Source: Paenibacillus xylaniclasticus (lineage in GTDB: Bacteria > Bacillota > Bacilli > Paenibacillales > Paenibacillaceae). From it: a stretch of DNA of 45,398 nucleotides. The translations under genes and the position numbers were made by a program. The stretch is from the NCBI RefSeq assembly GCF_004001065.1, contig NZ_BIML01000016.1, forward strand, positions 1 to 45,398, given 5' to 3'. The first letter of the stretch is position 1. Each line of letters starts with the position of its first letter. Positions 25,139 to 33,332 of this stretch are shown piece after piece. The notes beneath the pieces are model-generated. The model saw only the letters and a program-made list of their open reading frames with translations. It was not told the origin of the DNA and did no database searches.

Positions 25139-26548
25139 CTAAGGAACGAGAAGCACGTCAACGAGTTCTCCTGCTGCTGCACCTGCTGATCCCGAAGGAA
25201 TAAGCGCCAATCCGTCCGATGCCGGAATCGACGCCAGCATGCTGGATTTCGCAAAGCCGAGCGGCTCTACATATACTCGGCCCTCATGTTCATACAGCCG
25301 TGACCGTACATATCGGTCGTGAGGGCTCCCCTTGTCAAAGCTGGACACCAGCTCCGCTCGAACTACCTTCGGAAGCGGCTGCGCTTCTCCCTGCAGCGCC
25401 AGTAGAGCCGGTCTGACGAACAATTCAAAGCCAACAAAGCATGCCCCCGGATTGCCGGACAAGGCGAACAGCAGCTTGCCCCCGATGCGTGCAGCCGACG
25501 TTGGACTCCCCGGACGCATAGATACCCGATCGAACAACAGTTCACTCCCGTCGTCTTCAGCAGGTGACCAAGCTTTCGCTGGATTGGCAGGACGTTCCAC
25601 GTTCTGCCTTGAAACGGACCGCATTAGCTCAGCCATCACATCATAGTCGCCAACGGAGACGCCGCCTGTTGTGACGATCATGTCTGCGACTTCCCAAGCC
25701 TCCTCCAGCGCTTGCCGAACAGCCAGCAGCTCGTCCGGTAAGCTGCCGTACAGCGTTGCCTCCCCGCCGCTTTGCTCCACCATAGCTGCCAGCATCGCGC
25801 TGTTGCTATCGCGAATTTGCCCGGGACGCAGCGGCTGTCCAACTGGAAGCAGCTCGCTTCCCGTCGCAAATATGGCGACACGCGGACGAGCGTATACCTG
25901 CACCTCGGTATAACCGAAGGTGCCCAGTAGTGCAACATGGCCGGGACGAATAAGCTGTCCCCGTTCAATCAACAGCTCATTCATTTGCAGCTCTTCCCCG
26001 CGGGGAGCTACATGCTGATCAGCAACCGCAGGCTGCTTGATCCGAACATACGCAGTCGCTTGTCCATTTGCTGATTGCCCACTAATCGGGCTGTCGAAGC
26101 TGCCTCTGACGGCCGTTCCCGCTTCCGCGTCTACCGTTTGCTCCAGCATAACGACTGCATCGGCCTGTTCAGGCACCATCGCGCCTGTCATAATCCTCAT
26201 CGCCGTACCGGGTGCTAGCGCCGGCGGAGCATCGCCTGCCGCAATCGCTCTAGTGATAGGCAGCACAACGGGCCGATCTGGCGAAGCACCAATCGTATCT
26301 GCCGCTCTAACCGCGAAGCCGTCAACGCCAGAGCGAGCGAACGGCGGCCAGTCGCAAGTTGCATGCAGCCTGCCAGCAGCATATCTGCCGCCGCTTCGAT
26401 GAAGCGGTACCCTCTCAACTCTGGCATGCTGCACCAGCCACCGTTCAACTGATTTCATAATGCGCGACTGTGCCTCCGCGACCTTAACCGCCCTTCTGCG
26501 GAACCTCCCGCTTGTCTTATCCTGAAGCTCCATTCCGCTTGCTCCCAT
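25139..26548 (-). CDS. moeA: Molybdopterin molybdotransferase MoeA
   Basis: Inserts molybdate into adenylylated molybdopterin, the last step of molybdenum cofactor synthesis. The 469-residue protein is longer than typical MoeA (about 410-430), mainly through an insert between the N-terminal domains. Markers are SGVDGFAVRA, the hinge GTAMRIMTGAMVPEQADAVVMLE, and the molybdopterin-binding domain with IFATGSELLPVG, GQIRDSNSAML and MIVTTGGVSVGDYDVM. The C-terminal domain is complete. The ATG at 26548 has AAGGCGGTG 7 nt upstream; an ATG five codons later is also possible. It is divergent from mobB. No other cofactor gene or molybdoenzyme is in the window. Confidence 0.95.
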   Translation of the reverse strand: MGASGMELQDKTSGRFRRRAVKVAEAQSRIMKSVERWLVQHARVERVPLHRSGGRYAAGRLHATCDWPPFARSGVDGFAVRAADTIGASPDRPVVLPITRAIAAGDAPPALAPGTAMRIMTGAMVPEQADAVVMLEQTVDAEAGTAVRGSFDSPISGQSANGQATAYVRIKQPAVADQHVAPRGEELQMNELLIERGQLIRPGHVALLGTFGYTEVQVYARPRVAIFATGSELLPVGQPLRPGQIRDSNSAMLAAMVEQSGGEATLYGSLPDELLAVRQALEEAWEVADMIVTTGGVSVGDYDVMAELMRSVSRQNVERPANPAKAWSPAEDDGSELLFDRVSMRPGSPTSAARIGGKLLFALSGNPGACFVGFELFVRPALLALQGEAQPLPKVVRAELVSSFDKGSPHDRYVRSRLYEHEGRVYVEPLGFAKSSMLASIPASDGLALIPSGSAGAAAGELVDVLLVP

Positions 26549-26648
26549 ATCGAGTCACCGCCTTCGTAGTTCCACTAAATGTTATTGTATCAAATGACAG
26601 CAGGCTCCTCCACCACACGCTGTACTTTCAAGCATCAGTCCAAGGTGC

Positions 26649-26654
26649 TACAAT
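26649..26654 (+). promoter_or_regulatory. Candidate -10 element for mobB
   Basis: TACAAT, 48 bp upstream of the mobB start, with a weak TTTCAA at 17-bp spacing. A second TACAAT on the opposite strand (within 26587-26592) could serve moeA. Confidence 0.4.
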
Positions 26655-26701
26655 CGAACATAAAGCAGTTATGCTAAGGCCAGCATTAGGGGGAACACTC
26701 C

Positions 26702-27286
26702 ATGTCCAATAACAGCACGGCGAGAAGAGAGCCTGTCGTCATCCAAGTCGTCGGATACAAAAATACCGGCAAGACAACAATCGTCTGCCGGTTAACAGAG
26801 AGTTTAAAGCAAAGCGGATATACGATCGCAACGATCAAGCATGATGCCCATGACTTCCAGATCGATCACGATGGCACTGATACTTGGAAACATACTCAAG
26901 CTGGTGCAGACATGACCATTATCACCTCACCGTATCAAACAGCCATTATGCAGCGCGAGCCATCGACACTCGAACAGCTTATTAGCCGCTGCAGCCATGC
27001 TGACTGGATATTGGTAGAAGGGTTCAAAGCAGCACACTATCCGAAGCTGATCATCATTCGTTCAAGCGAGGACGCCGAGCTCATCAGCAGTCTAAGCAAC
27101 CCAGCCGCCTTCATCCTCTGGCCGGATACACCTGAGCCAGTTATTACAACGATTCAATCTCTCCCGTATAAGGTGCCGATCCTTGGGTTGAACGATACGG
27201 AGCAGATGCTTCGTATTGTCCATCGACTACGTCTACGTGATAACGCAGCCGAACAGCAGCAATATGGACTAGGGAACCTTATGTAG
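26702..27286 (+). CDS. mobB: Molybdopterin-guanine dinucleotide biosynthesis protein B
   Basis: A P-loop GTPase that assists MobA in attaching GMP to molybdopterin. The 194-residue protein has Walker A GYKNTGKTT near residue 18. The conserved second segment TIATIKHDAHDFQIDHDGTD is typical of MobB, followed by DWILVEGFK. The ATG follows a GGGGGAA site. It is divergent from moeA with about 150 bp between, so the two cofactor genes likely share a regulatory region. The C-terminal 30 residues are polar and unconserved. Confidence 0.95.
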   Translation: MSNNSTARREPVVIQVVGYKNTGKTTIVCRLTESLKQSGYTIATIKHDAHDFQIDHDGTDTWKHTQAGADMTIITSPYQTAIMQREPSTLEQLISRCSHADWILVEGFKAAHYPKLIIIRSSEDAELISSLSNPAAFILWPDTPEPVITTIQSLPYKVPILGLNDTEQMLRIVHRLRLRDNAAEQQQYGLGNLM

Positions 27287-27315
27287 GATTTTATGTATTA
27301 CGGTCGTCCAGCTGT

Positions 27316-27996
27316 CTACTCGGCTAATCCGTGCTTATGCGCATAAATCGCCGCTTGTGTGCGGTCGTCTACACCAAGCTTGGAGAAAATATTCGTGACA
27401 TGGAACTTCACCGTCTTAATTCCGATGAACAGCTCGTCTGCAATTTCCTGATTCGACTTACCCTGCGCGACAAGCTTCAAGACGTCCATTTCACGCTCGG
27501 TCAACTGTTCATGCGGCTTCGCAGCCGTCTGCTGCGGCTGGCGGAACCGGTTCATCATCTTCGCCGCAACTTGGGATTCCAGTACAGACTGCCCTCGTGC
27601 AGCCGCGCGGATCGCATCTGCAATTTCGTTCGCCCGCGAAGTCTTGAGCAAGTAGCTGAATGCTCCTGCTTCAATAACTGGATAGAGCTTGCTATCGTCA
27701 ATATAACTAGTGAGAACGATCACTTTGCATTCCGGGTACAGCTCCAATATTTTACGAGTCGTCTCAATGCCATCCATCCCGTCCATTACGAGATCCATGA
27801 GCACGATATCAGGCTTATAAGCTTGCGCCAATCGTATCCCTTCAAGGCCGTTGCTCGCTTCTCCTACGACCTCTATCCCATCCTCCGTATCCAGAACGGC
27901 TGCCAGTCCGATTCGCACCATCTCATGATCGTCTACCAGCAGCACTTTAATCGATTGTTCGATTTCCGTCTCGTTTCTGTGTCCGATCGTTTCCAT
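27316..27996 (-). CDS. liaR: NarL-family response regulator, LiaR-like
   Basis: Transcription regulator of the envelope-stress two-component pair. It has 226 residues. The receiver domain has acidic residues in LLVDDHE and phosphoacceptor Asp68 in DIVLMDLVM, plus the Thr/Ser and Lys of VIVLTSY and YLLKTS. A LuxR-type helix-turn-helix occupies about residues 163-220 (LTEREMDVLKLVAQGKSNQEIA). LiaR-type proteins activate liaI/liaH-like genes, and PspA genes indeed lie upstream in the same strand cluster. The start lies 16 bp after the sensor kinase stop, supporting cotranscription. Confidence 0.93.
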   Translation of the reverse strand: METIGHRNETEIEQSIKVLLVDDHEMVRIGLAAVLDTEDGIEVVGEASNGLEGIRLAQAYKPDIVLMDLVMDGMDGIETTRKILELYPECKVIVLTSYIDDSKLYPVIEAGAFSYLLKTSRANEIADAIRAAARGQSVLESQVAAKMMNRFRQPQQTAAKPHEQLTEREMDVLKLVAQGKSNQEIADELFIGIKTVKFHVTNIFSKLGVDDRTQAAIYAHKHGLAE

Positions 27997-28012
27997 CTTC
28001 TTTCGTCTCCCC

Positions 28013-28999
28013 TTATTCCGTCACTCTAGCCGGAATCCATATCTCAATCATCGTACCCGATCCCGGCTTACTCTCGATTTCAAAAGAACCGCCCATTTCG
28101 TGCACTCGCTCCTCCATTGTCAGCAAGCCATAAGAGGAATGCTTTCTCTCTTCGACGTCAAATCCTACTCCATCATCAACAAACGTCAGCTGTACCTGCC
28201 TGCCGCTGCCCATCAATCGAATTGTCATCGACTGGGCTTTCGAGTGACGAAGCGTGTTCGAGATTGCTTCCTGCGCGATGCGGAATAAGTGATCCTCCGA
28301 TTGTGTATCCAGCATCATCTCGCCTTCCACCACCAGATTGATGGACATGGACGTTTTCTGCTGCAGCTCGGCGACGAGTATTTGCAGTGCTTCTCCTAAA
28401 TTTTTACCATCTAGATGAACAGGGCGCAAATGAAGCAGCAATGCGCGCATTTCGGATTGCGCAACCGCCGCCATCTCCTCAATCAGCTCTACCTGACGCT
28501 TCGCCCGCTCCCAATCCTTCTCCATCGTTCGCCCAACTGCTGTAGCCGTCATGGAGATGGCAAATAACTGCTGGCTCACCGCATCATGCAGCTCCCTCGC
28601 CAGCCGCTGTCTTTCTTCTATGACGGCCGAAAATTTAACCTTCTCCTCCCACACCTCGTCGACTTCCGCGTCATCGATGCTGCGGGAATCCTCGTCCTCG
28701 GCTCGGTCAAGCGTGACGAGCGGCAGACGGCGCCGTTGACGGTCTGCTATACGGCGAAGCGCCTCCTTCAGTCTCAGCCCCTGTAAATAGCTGTTAAGCG
28801 CTGCTGCCGCAAGTGCAGCGCCAATAATTCCGAGTGCTATAACGGCGCCTCGCCCTTGCAGCGCGAACAGCTCCAAATAACCAATCCCTTGCAGCACGAT
28901 CAGCAGCAGTCCGATGACGATTAACAGCCATATGACGGACTCGGCGGCTTGGCTTCTGCGCTTCGATTGTTCAGGCATCTCCTTCTTCTTATCGGACAT
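28013..28999 (-). CDS. liaS: Sensor histidine kinase, LiaS-like
   Basis: A 328-residue membrane kinase of the NarX/LiaS class. Two membrane helices lie close together (about residues 20-41 and 50-72) with almost no extracellular loop, the intramembrane-sensing layout that detects cell-wall disturbance. The dimerisation region holds phosphoacceptor His138 in ARELHDAVSQQLF. The ATPase domain has the N box EAISNTLRHS, and the G boxes VDDGVGFD and GGSFEIESKPGSGT. It pairs with LiaR immediately downstream. No LiaF-sized inhibitor gene sits directly beside it, unlike in B. subtilis. Confidence 0.93.
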   Translation of the reverse strand: MSDKKKEMPEQSKRRSQAAESVIWLLIVIGLLLIVLQGIGYLELFALQGRGAVIALGIIGAALAAAALNSYLQGLRLKEALRRIADRQRRRLPLVTLDRAEDEDSRSIDDAEVDEVWEEKVKFSAVIEERQRLARELHDAVSQQLFAISMTATAVGRTMEKDWERAKRQVELIEEMAAVAQSEMRALLLHLRPVHLDGKNLGEALQILVAELQQKTSMSINLVVEGEMMLDTQSEDHLFRIAQEAISNTLRHSKAQSMTIRLMGSGRQVQLTFVDDGVGFDVEERKHSSYGLLTMEERVHEMGGSFEIESKPGSGTMIEIWIPARVTE

Positions 29000-29042
29000 G
29001 TCAACTGTACTCCTTCTCTGCCAACCAATTGGGCAAGCCGAA

Positions 29043-29069
29043 AGGCGGTCCGCTTGTCGCGGTCCGCCT
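29043..29069 (-). terminator. Hairpin between the PspA gene and liaS
   Basis: AGGCGGACCGC and GCGGACCGCCT (minus strand) pair with one central mismatch and are followed by TTTCGG. The T-run is short. It probably causes partial termination, so that stress effectors are made in excess over the kinase. Confidence 0.6.
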
Positions 29070-29087
29070 CCATTGAATCAGCTGCGA

Positions 29088-29774
29088 TTATTGCTCTTGG
29101 CCGCCGCTGAGTTTCTTCTTCAGTGCTTCAAGCTGTTCGTCTACCTTCACACGCTTCTCGAGATCAACAGCCGTTCCGACTGCAGTACCTTGTAGAGCGT
29201 ATGGCGTGCGAAGCACTTCCGCTTCGGCTTCTAGCTGCATAATTTTCTCTTCCATCCGGTTGAAACCGCGGGCTGCGCTGCCATGACCGATCGATTGCTG
29301 CGCCGAGGACAGCTGAGCCATTTGCTTCTTCGCCTTCGCCAATTGAGCGCGGGCTGCCAGCTCATTCCGTTTGTTGCGGAGTTGATAAAATTGTTCCTTC
29401 ATGCCATGCAGCTGCTGCATGAGGTCATCAGCCTGCGCTTTCGCTTGTGCGTGCAGCTCCGTATACTCCGGAATCTTCTGATCGTATGCGATCTTATCCT
29501 CAAGCAGCTTACGTGCTTGCTCTTCGACGCCTGCACGAAGCGCCGCTTCCGCCTTCGACTCCAGTGCAGCCGATGTGCTAACCGCTTCCTCCAGCCGCTG
29601 CTTCATACGACGTTCATTCGTCAATTGCTTCGCCACTGTAACTTCTGCTTGGCGAATTTCTTCTTCCATATCGCGGAGGTACTGATTAAGCATAATAACC
29701 GGATCCTCCACTTTATCCAACAACTCATTCAATGAAGCCCTCGTCAAATCCTTCATACGTTTAAAGATACCCAT
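29088..29774 (-). CDS. PspA/IM30 family protein (LiaH-like)
   Basis: A 228-residue ESCRT-III-related membrane-stress protein that assembles on the inner face of the membrane. It is helical throughout, starting with the amphipathic [19 protein letters not shown] and the family signature [19 protein letters not shown] long charged coiled coil follows ([19 protein letters not shown]). In B. subtilis the paralogue LiaH is the main LiaR target. Here it is next to a PspC-domain gene (2 bp away) and upstream of liaSR, strongly suggesting a shared stress operon. Ribosome site and start are as expected for MGIF. Confidence 0.95.
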   Translation of the reverse strand: MGIFKRMKDLTRASLNELLDKVEDPVIMLNQYLRDMEEEIRQAEVTVAKQLTNERRMKQRLEEAVSTSAALESKAEAALRAGVEEQARKLLEDKIAYDQKIPEYTELHAQAKAQADDLMQQLHGMKEQFYQLRNKRNELAARAQLAKAKKQMAQLSSAQQSIGHGSAARGFNRMEEKIMQLEAEAEVLRTPYALQGTAVGTAVDLEKRVKVDEQLEALKKKLSGGQEQ

Positions 29775-29776
29775 AT

Positions 29777-30271
29777 TTAAAACTCTCCCTTCTCATATTT
29801 CGCAAGTTTTGCTTTCAATTCTTCTATTTCTTTGCGAAGCGCCTTACGCTCCAAATCATCCAACACCGAATCCAGTTGACTAGAAACTGGTTTGCTGCTA
29901 TACGACGGTTGCTGCGGAGGAGTCGTATACGGCCCCCCGGCATATTGGCCCGTACCATAATGTGGCCCATTATTGTAACCATTGTATCCTTGAGGTCCGC
30001 CCGCTTGGCCGAAGCTGCCGTCATATGGTCGATTGCCTTGACCTCCATATCCATAACCGCCGTATCCGTAATTGGGATTTCCGTAATACGGGTCCTTCGG
30101 TACGACGAATGCAGCCAATATATAGATTGGAATGATGGTCCCGCCGGAGAAAACGGCTAGTACGATCATCAGTATGCGAATTAGGGTAGCGTCTACGCCC
30201 ATCCATTCTGCTAATCCACCGCAAAGTCCGAACAGCTTCTTATCTCGGCTCGACCGATACATCTTACTCAT
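29777..30271 (-). CDS. PspC-domain membrane protein
   Basis: A 164-residue protein with the PspC domain at the N-terminus: [21 protein letters not shown], then a hydrophobic helix ([27 protein letters not shown]). The middle is a low-complexity Gly/Tyr/Asn/Pro-rich stretch. The C-terminus is a charged coiled-coil segment. PspC proteins sense or transmit membrane damage to PspA. The ATG at 30271 overlaps the stop of the upstream PspA gene (ATGA), so translation is coupled. A GTG five codons upstream is a less likely alternative. A PspA gene lies on both sides. Confidence 0.92.
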   Translation of the reverse strand: MSKMYRSSRDKKLFGLCGGLAEWMGVDATLIRILMIVLAVFSGGTIIPIYILAAFVVPKDPYYGNPNYGYGGYGYGGQGNRPYDGSFGQAGGPQGYNGYNNGPHYGTGQYAGGPYTTPPQQPSYSSKPVSSQLDSVLDDLERKALRKEIEELKAKLAKYEKGEF

Positions 30272-30948
30272 GAGGAGGATGACCACCCTTCTTTCTCCAG
30301 CTTCCGTTTCAGTTGCTCTAGCTCGTTCTCAACAGCTGACTTAACGCGCTGGCCAGTCTCTGTCAGAAACTCGGTTCCTATCCGTCGTATGTCTCGTAAG
30401 CTCTTCGCTTCAAGCTCCATGTCATTAATTCGGTCCTCAAGCCGCCGGAATATACCTACTGGCTCCTGGCCCTGCGTACCAAATCGTGCGTTCATTCGTT
30501 GCTGCAGCCTCAAGGATTCCATTCTAGCCGCGTAATACTCACGTTTGTCATAAACGGTCTGATATTCGCTGCGAAGCCCTCGCAGCTGTTCTTCCAGCTC
30601 CAGCACATTCTGATTCGACTGCTCATACAGCTCTTTGTATTGAACCGCACGCTCTTCCGCGGACTGCTTCTCCAGCAGGGCGATACGAGCCAAATGCTCT
30701 TCTCCTGCTTTGAGAGCGATCATCGCATTCTGTTCCCGCTTCTCCTTTAGCTGTTCAGCCTGCAGCCACTGTGCTTTCAGATGGTTCGTATGACCAGCGT
30801 ATTGTTGATACAGCTTTTCGCACTGGATAATTTCTTCTCGAGTCGACCACAGAAACTGGTCGATCAGTCTTACTGGATCTTCTGCATTCTCCAAATGTTC
30901 ATTTAGCGTTGCTACCGTTATATCACGTACCCGTTTCATGATGCTCAT
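30268..30948 (-). CDS. Second PspA/IM30 family protein
   Basis: A 226-residue paralogue of the PspA protein at 29088-29774. It opens MSIMKRVRDITVATLNEHLENAEDPVRLIDQFL, with the conserved EDPVRLIDQ signature. It continues as a long coiled coil rich in Glu, Gln and Leu and ends in SSSS. The N-terminal amphipathic helix that binds membranes is present. The two PspA copies are clearly different in sequence and may form mixed assemblies. The stop overlaps the PspC gene start. Confidence 0.93.
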   Translation of the reverse strand: MSIMKRVRDITVATLNEHLENAEDPVRLIDQFLWSTREEIIQCEKLYQQYAGHTNHLKAQWLQAEQLKEKREQNAMIALKAGEEHLARIALLEKQSAEERAVQYKELYEQSNQNVLELEEQLRGLRSEYQTVYDKREYYAARMESLRLQQRMNARFGTQGQEPVGIFRRLEDRINDMELEAKSLRDIRRIGTEFLTETGQRVKSAVENELEQLKRKLEKEGWSSSS

Positions 30949-30989
30949 TGGCTTCGCCCCTCCTTTGACTACAATAGTTTCTTTTATGT

Positions 30990-31280
30990 TTAGTAATTAC
31001 GTCTGCCTTTCACGAGCGACACACCGTATACGACAAGTGCAATTGCGATCAGCAGCATAATGATGTGGCTAAACTTGCTAAGTACCATTAATCCACCGAA
31101 ACCAACTAACACACCGCCGATCACCTTATTACCGTTGCGCCAGCCAACCACCCCTAGACCGACTAATATGAATGGGAACAGGAACTTGATTATCCCGCCT
31201 AATGCAACGCCGAGAAGTGGGAGCGCGATGATCGCACCGATGACGATTAGTACGATTCCTTTGGTCGAGTTCATATTCAT
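30990..31280 (-). CDS. LiaI-like small membrane protein
   Basis: A 96-residue integral membrane protein with about four short hydrophobic helices separated by Gly and Asn turns (GIVLIVIGAIIALPLLGVAL, FLFPFILVGLGVV, VLVGFGGLMVL, IIMLLIAIALVVYGV) and a basic tail KGRRNY. The pattern resembles LiaI, the membrane anchor of LiaH, and the N-terminal part of LiaF. It is the promoter-proximal gene of the cluster. The ATG at 31280 sits 9-11 nt after AAGGCGGTG; a GTG four codons earlier overlaps that site. It could provide the LiaI role, but the resemblance is mostly in composition. Confidence 0.7.
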   Translation of the reverse strand: MNMNSTKGIVLIVIGAIIALPLLGVALGGIIKFLFPFILVGLGVVGWRNGNKVIGGVLVGFGGLMVLSKFSHIIMLLIAIALVVYGVSLVKGRRNY

Positions 31281-31382
31281 TTCTATCTTCACCGCCTTTC
31301 GCTTTCTTGTGTGAACCTTATGTCCTTATTCTAAGTGATATTCTACTGCCGCATAACGGACCCCCGTCTGTTTTTGTAACTA

Positions 31383-31392
31383 GACCTAGGTC
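31383..31392. repeat. Perfect 10-bp palindrome GACCTAGGTC
   Basis: Lies about 100 bp upstream of the LiaI-like gene, between it and the sugar-operon terminator. Its position would suit an operator, but nothing else supports that. Confidence 0.35.
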
Positions 31393-31455
31393 GGGGGAGT
31401 GTCCAACCTATAGACGTAATCGGCATCAGACCAAAGGAAATCCGTACCGTAAAGC

Positions 31456-31487
31456 AAAAAAAAGACACCCTCCCGTCGGGAGGGTGT
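31456..31487 (-). terminator. Terminator of the carbohydrate ABC operon
   Basis: ACACCCTCCC and GGGAGGGTGT form a perfect 10-bp stem with a 3-nt loop. On the minus strand, C then eight T follow. It lies 150 bp past the binding-protein stop codon. Confidence 0.93.
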
Positions 31488-31637
31488 TCAATTGGGTGAG
31501 GGGGAATTACGAAATACGATAATACTACCTGAATACTGCTACATTAATGTTTAATTCATGCTGCATGTTGCACAATAACTTACTTATAGTATACCGTCAG
31601 CCGATTAGAGCTTGACGATTCACTACCTCATACATCA

Positions 31638-33218
31638 TTACTTATTCTCTGCCAAGAATTTGTCCAGTTGGCTTTGCTTCTCAGCGATAACTTTCTCAAC
31701 GCCTGCTTTGATCAATTTGTCCTTATACTCTGGAAGCACTTTGTCGACATCAACCGAGCCTGTTTCCAGAGCCGTTTGATATTGACGGTCGATGTTAACG
31801 ATCGCGCTAACTTCCGTTTTTACAGGATCGCTGTCGAATACGAAGCCAAGTCCTGGCGATACTTTAGGACCTTCGTTAAACTTGCGGAATTGTTCCCATT
31901 TGTCCGGAGCTTCATTGTTGAACACATAGTTCAAGAATTGGTTACCGAACATCCACGCTGCACCTGGAGCATAATCTCCAGATTTGTCAGCTGGCGTAAT
32001 GATCTCACCGTCACGCGTATAGTGCGTGCCTTCGATACCGAAGTTAATCAAGTTGTTCAAATATTTATCGGAGTGCAGCAGGTTAATGAACATCATAGCA
32101 CGTTCAGGGTCTTTCGACGTCGTCGAAATTGCAAGCATCGAGCCTGCAGTTACGCCTGTCGAAACCGTTTTCTCATTCAATTCGATTTGGGCCAGCTTGC
32201 CGGTCAAACCGAGGGAGTTCTCGAGCTCCTGTGCTTTACCAGGCTTCAACGATTGCGTAATAGCGAATACGTTGCCGGCTTTCAGTGCATCCGTATTCAT
32301 AGTCGTCGTTGTTGCAGCGTCGCTGTTAATGTAGCCTTTCTCGAAGAAATCGCGCGTAATTTTGAGATTTTCGACGTAACGCTCTTGATCATAGTTGGCT
32401 TTAACCGTCGTATCTTCCTTATCTTTCAGAATTAAGCCAGGTACAGACGTATCGCCGAGCGCGTCGTAGTTGCCGAAGTAGTGAGCGTTGAAGTTCTCGC
32501 CTTTCAGCAAGTACAGCGGCGTCATTTCTGGCTTCTTCTCTTTAACCGTTGCGAATACAGCGTCCAGATCTTGGATCGTTTTGACTTTGCTCATGTCGAT
32601 TCCAAGTTCGTCTGCGATATCCTTACGATATACGATACCACCTTGCTCTGCGAGCTCTTTATTCGTTGGTACTGCGTAGTTGATGCCGTTAATTTTGGAG
32701 CCTTCAAGGAACAGTGGGTCCAGCGAGTTCGTAATATCTTGGCCGTATTTCTCCAGCAGCGGCTTCAGATCCAAGAATGCGCCTTTACCAACGTTAACCG
32801 CATATTTGCTCCATTGCGCCGTGAAGAAGATGTCTACAGGATCACGGGAAGCGATCAGCAGGTTAACTTTATCTTCCCATGCCGTCCAGTCGATCGGCTG
32901 AAGATCGATCGTTGCGTTAATTTTGTCTTTCAAATATTTGTTAATCTCTTCTTCAATAACAGCTTCATCCTTCTGAGTCGTGCCCGGATATGTGAATACG
33001 AGCTTATACTCTTTCAGATTCGCTGCAGCGTTCTCGGCTGGTGCCGGCTCGTTCTTATCTGTCTCTTCTGTGTTCGTTCCTTCGGTTGTCGAAGCTGGTG
33101 TTGTTTCTGTTTTGTCCTCCTTATCATCGCTCTTACCGCACGCGGACAATGCCAGCGTGAACGTAAGGGCAAGCATCAGGAGCAGCAATGCACTCTTCTT
33201 TGCCTTTACCATCTTCAT
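31638..33218 (-). CDS. Carbohydrate ABC transporter substrate-binding lipoprotein (LplA/LipO type)
   Basis: A 526-residue extracellular binding protein. The signal peptide ends in the lipobox LALSACGK, so Cys27 is lipidated and the protein tethered to the membrane. A Thr/Glu/Asp-rich linker follows. The domain then has the LplA-type pattern IDLQPIDWTAWEDKVNLLIAS and GINYAVPTNKELAEQGGIVYR. Such large binding proteins serve oligosaccharide importers in Paenibacillus. It is the last gene of the permease operon. The ATG at 33218 has GGAGG 4 nt away; the ATG at 33212 (10 nt away) is equally possible. The ligand is unknown. Confidence 0.93.
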   Translation of the reverse strand: MKMVKAKKSALLLLMLALTFTLALSACGKSDDKEDKTETTPASTTEGTNTEETDKNEPAPAENAAANLKEYKLVFTYPGTTQKDEAVIEEEINKYLKDKINATIDLQPIDWTAWEDKVNLLIASRDPVDIFFTAQWSKYAVNVGKGAFLDLKPLLEKYGQDITNSLDPLFLEGSKINGINYAVPTNKELAEQGGIVYRKDIADELGIDMSKVKTIQDLDAVFATVKEKKPEMTPLYLLKGENFNAHYFGNYDALGDTSVPGLILKDKEDTTVKANYDQERYVENLKITRDFFEKGYINSDAATTTTMNTDALKAGNVFAITQSLKPGKAQELENSLGLTGKLAQIELNEKTVSTGVTAGSMLAISTTSKDPERAMMFINLLHSDKYLNNLINFGIEGTHYTRDGEIITPADKSGDYAPGAAWMFGNQFLNYVFNNEAPDKWEQFRKFNEGPKVSPGLGFVFDSDPVKTEVSAIVNIDRQYQTALETGSVDVDKVLPEYKDKLIKAGVEKVIAEKQSQLDKFLAENK

Positions 33219-33263
33219 TTGACCTCCCATATGGTAATTGGTATATATGCTTAACCGATTATA

Positions 33264-33277
33264 TGTAACCGGTTACA
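33264..33277. promoter_or_regulatory. Catabolite-responsive element (CcpA cre site)
   Basis: TGTAACCGGTTACA is a perfect 14-bp palindrome that satisfies the cre consensus TGWAANCGNTNWCA at every position. It lies between the permease gene and the binding-protein gene, 46 bp upstream of the latter. Confidence 0.75.
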
Positions 33278-33288
33278 GCCATGGAGTT

Positions 33289-33314
33289 AGAGGACGGCGG
33301 CTTGGCCGCCCTCT
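33289..33314 (-). other. Intercistronic hairpin upstream of the binding-protein gene
   Basis: AGAGG-CGGC pairs with GCCG-CCTCT around a short loop, with one mismatch and no T-run. It may stabilise the downstream binding-protein mRNA, as seen in other importer operons. Confidence 0.5.
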
Positions 33315-33332
33315 CGGTACATATTAACAGAA

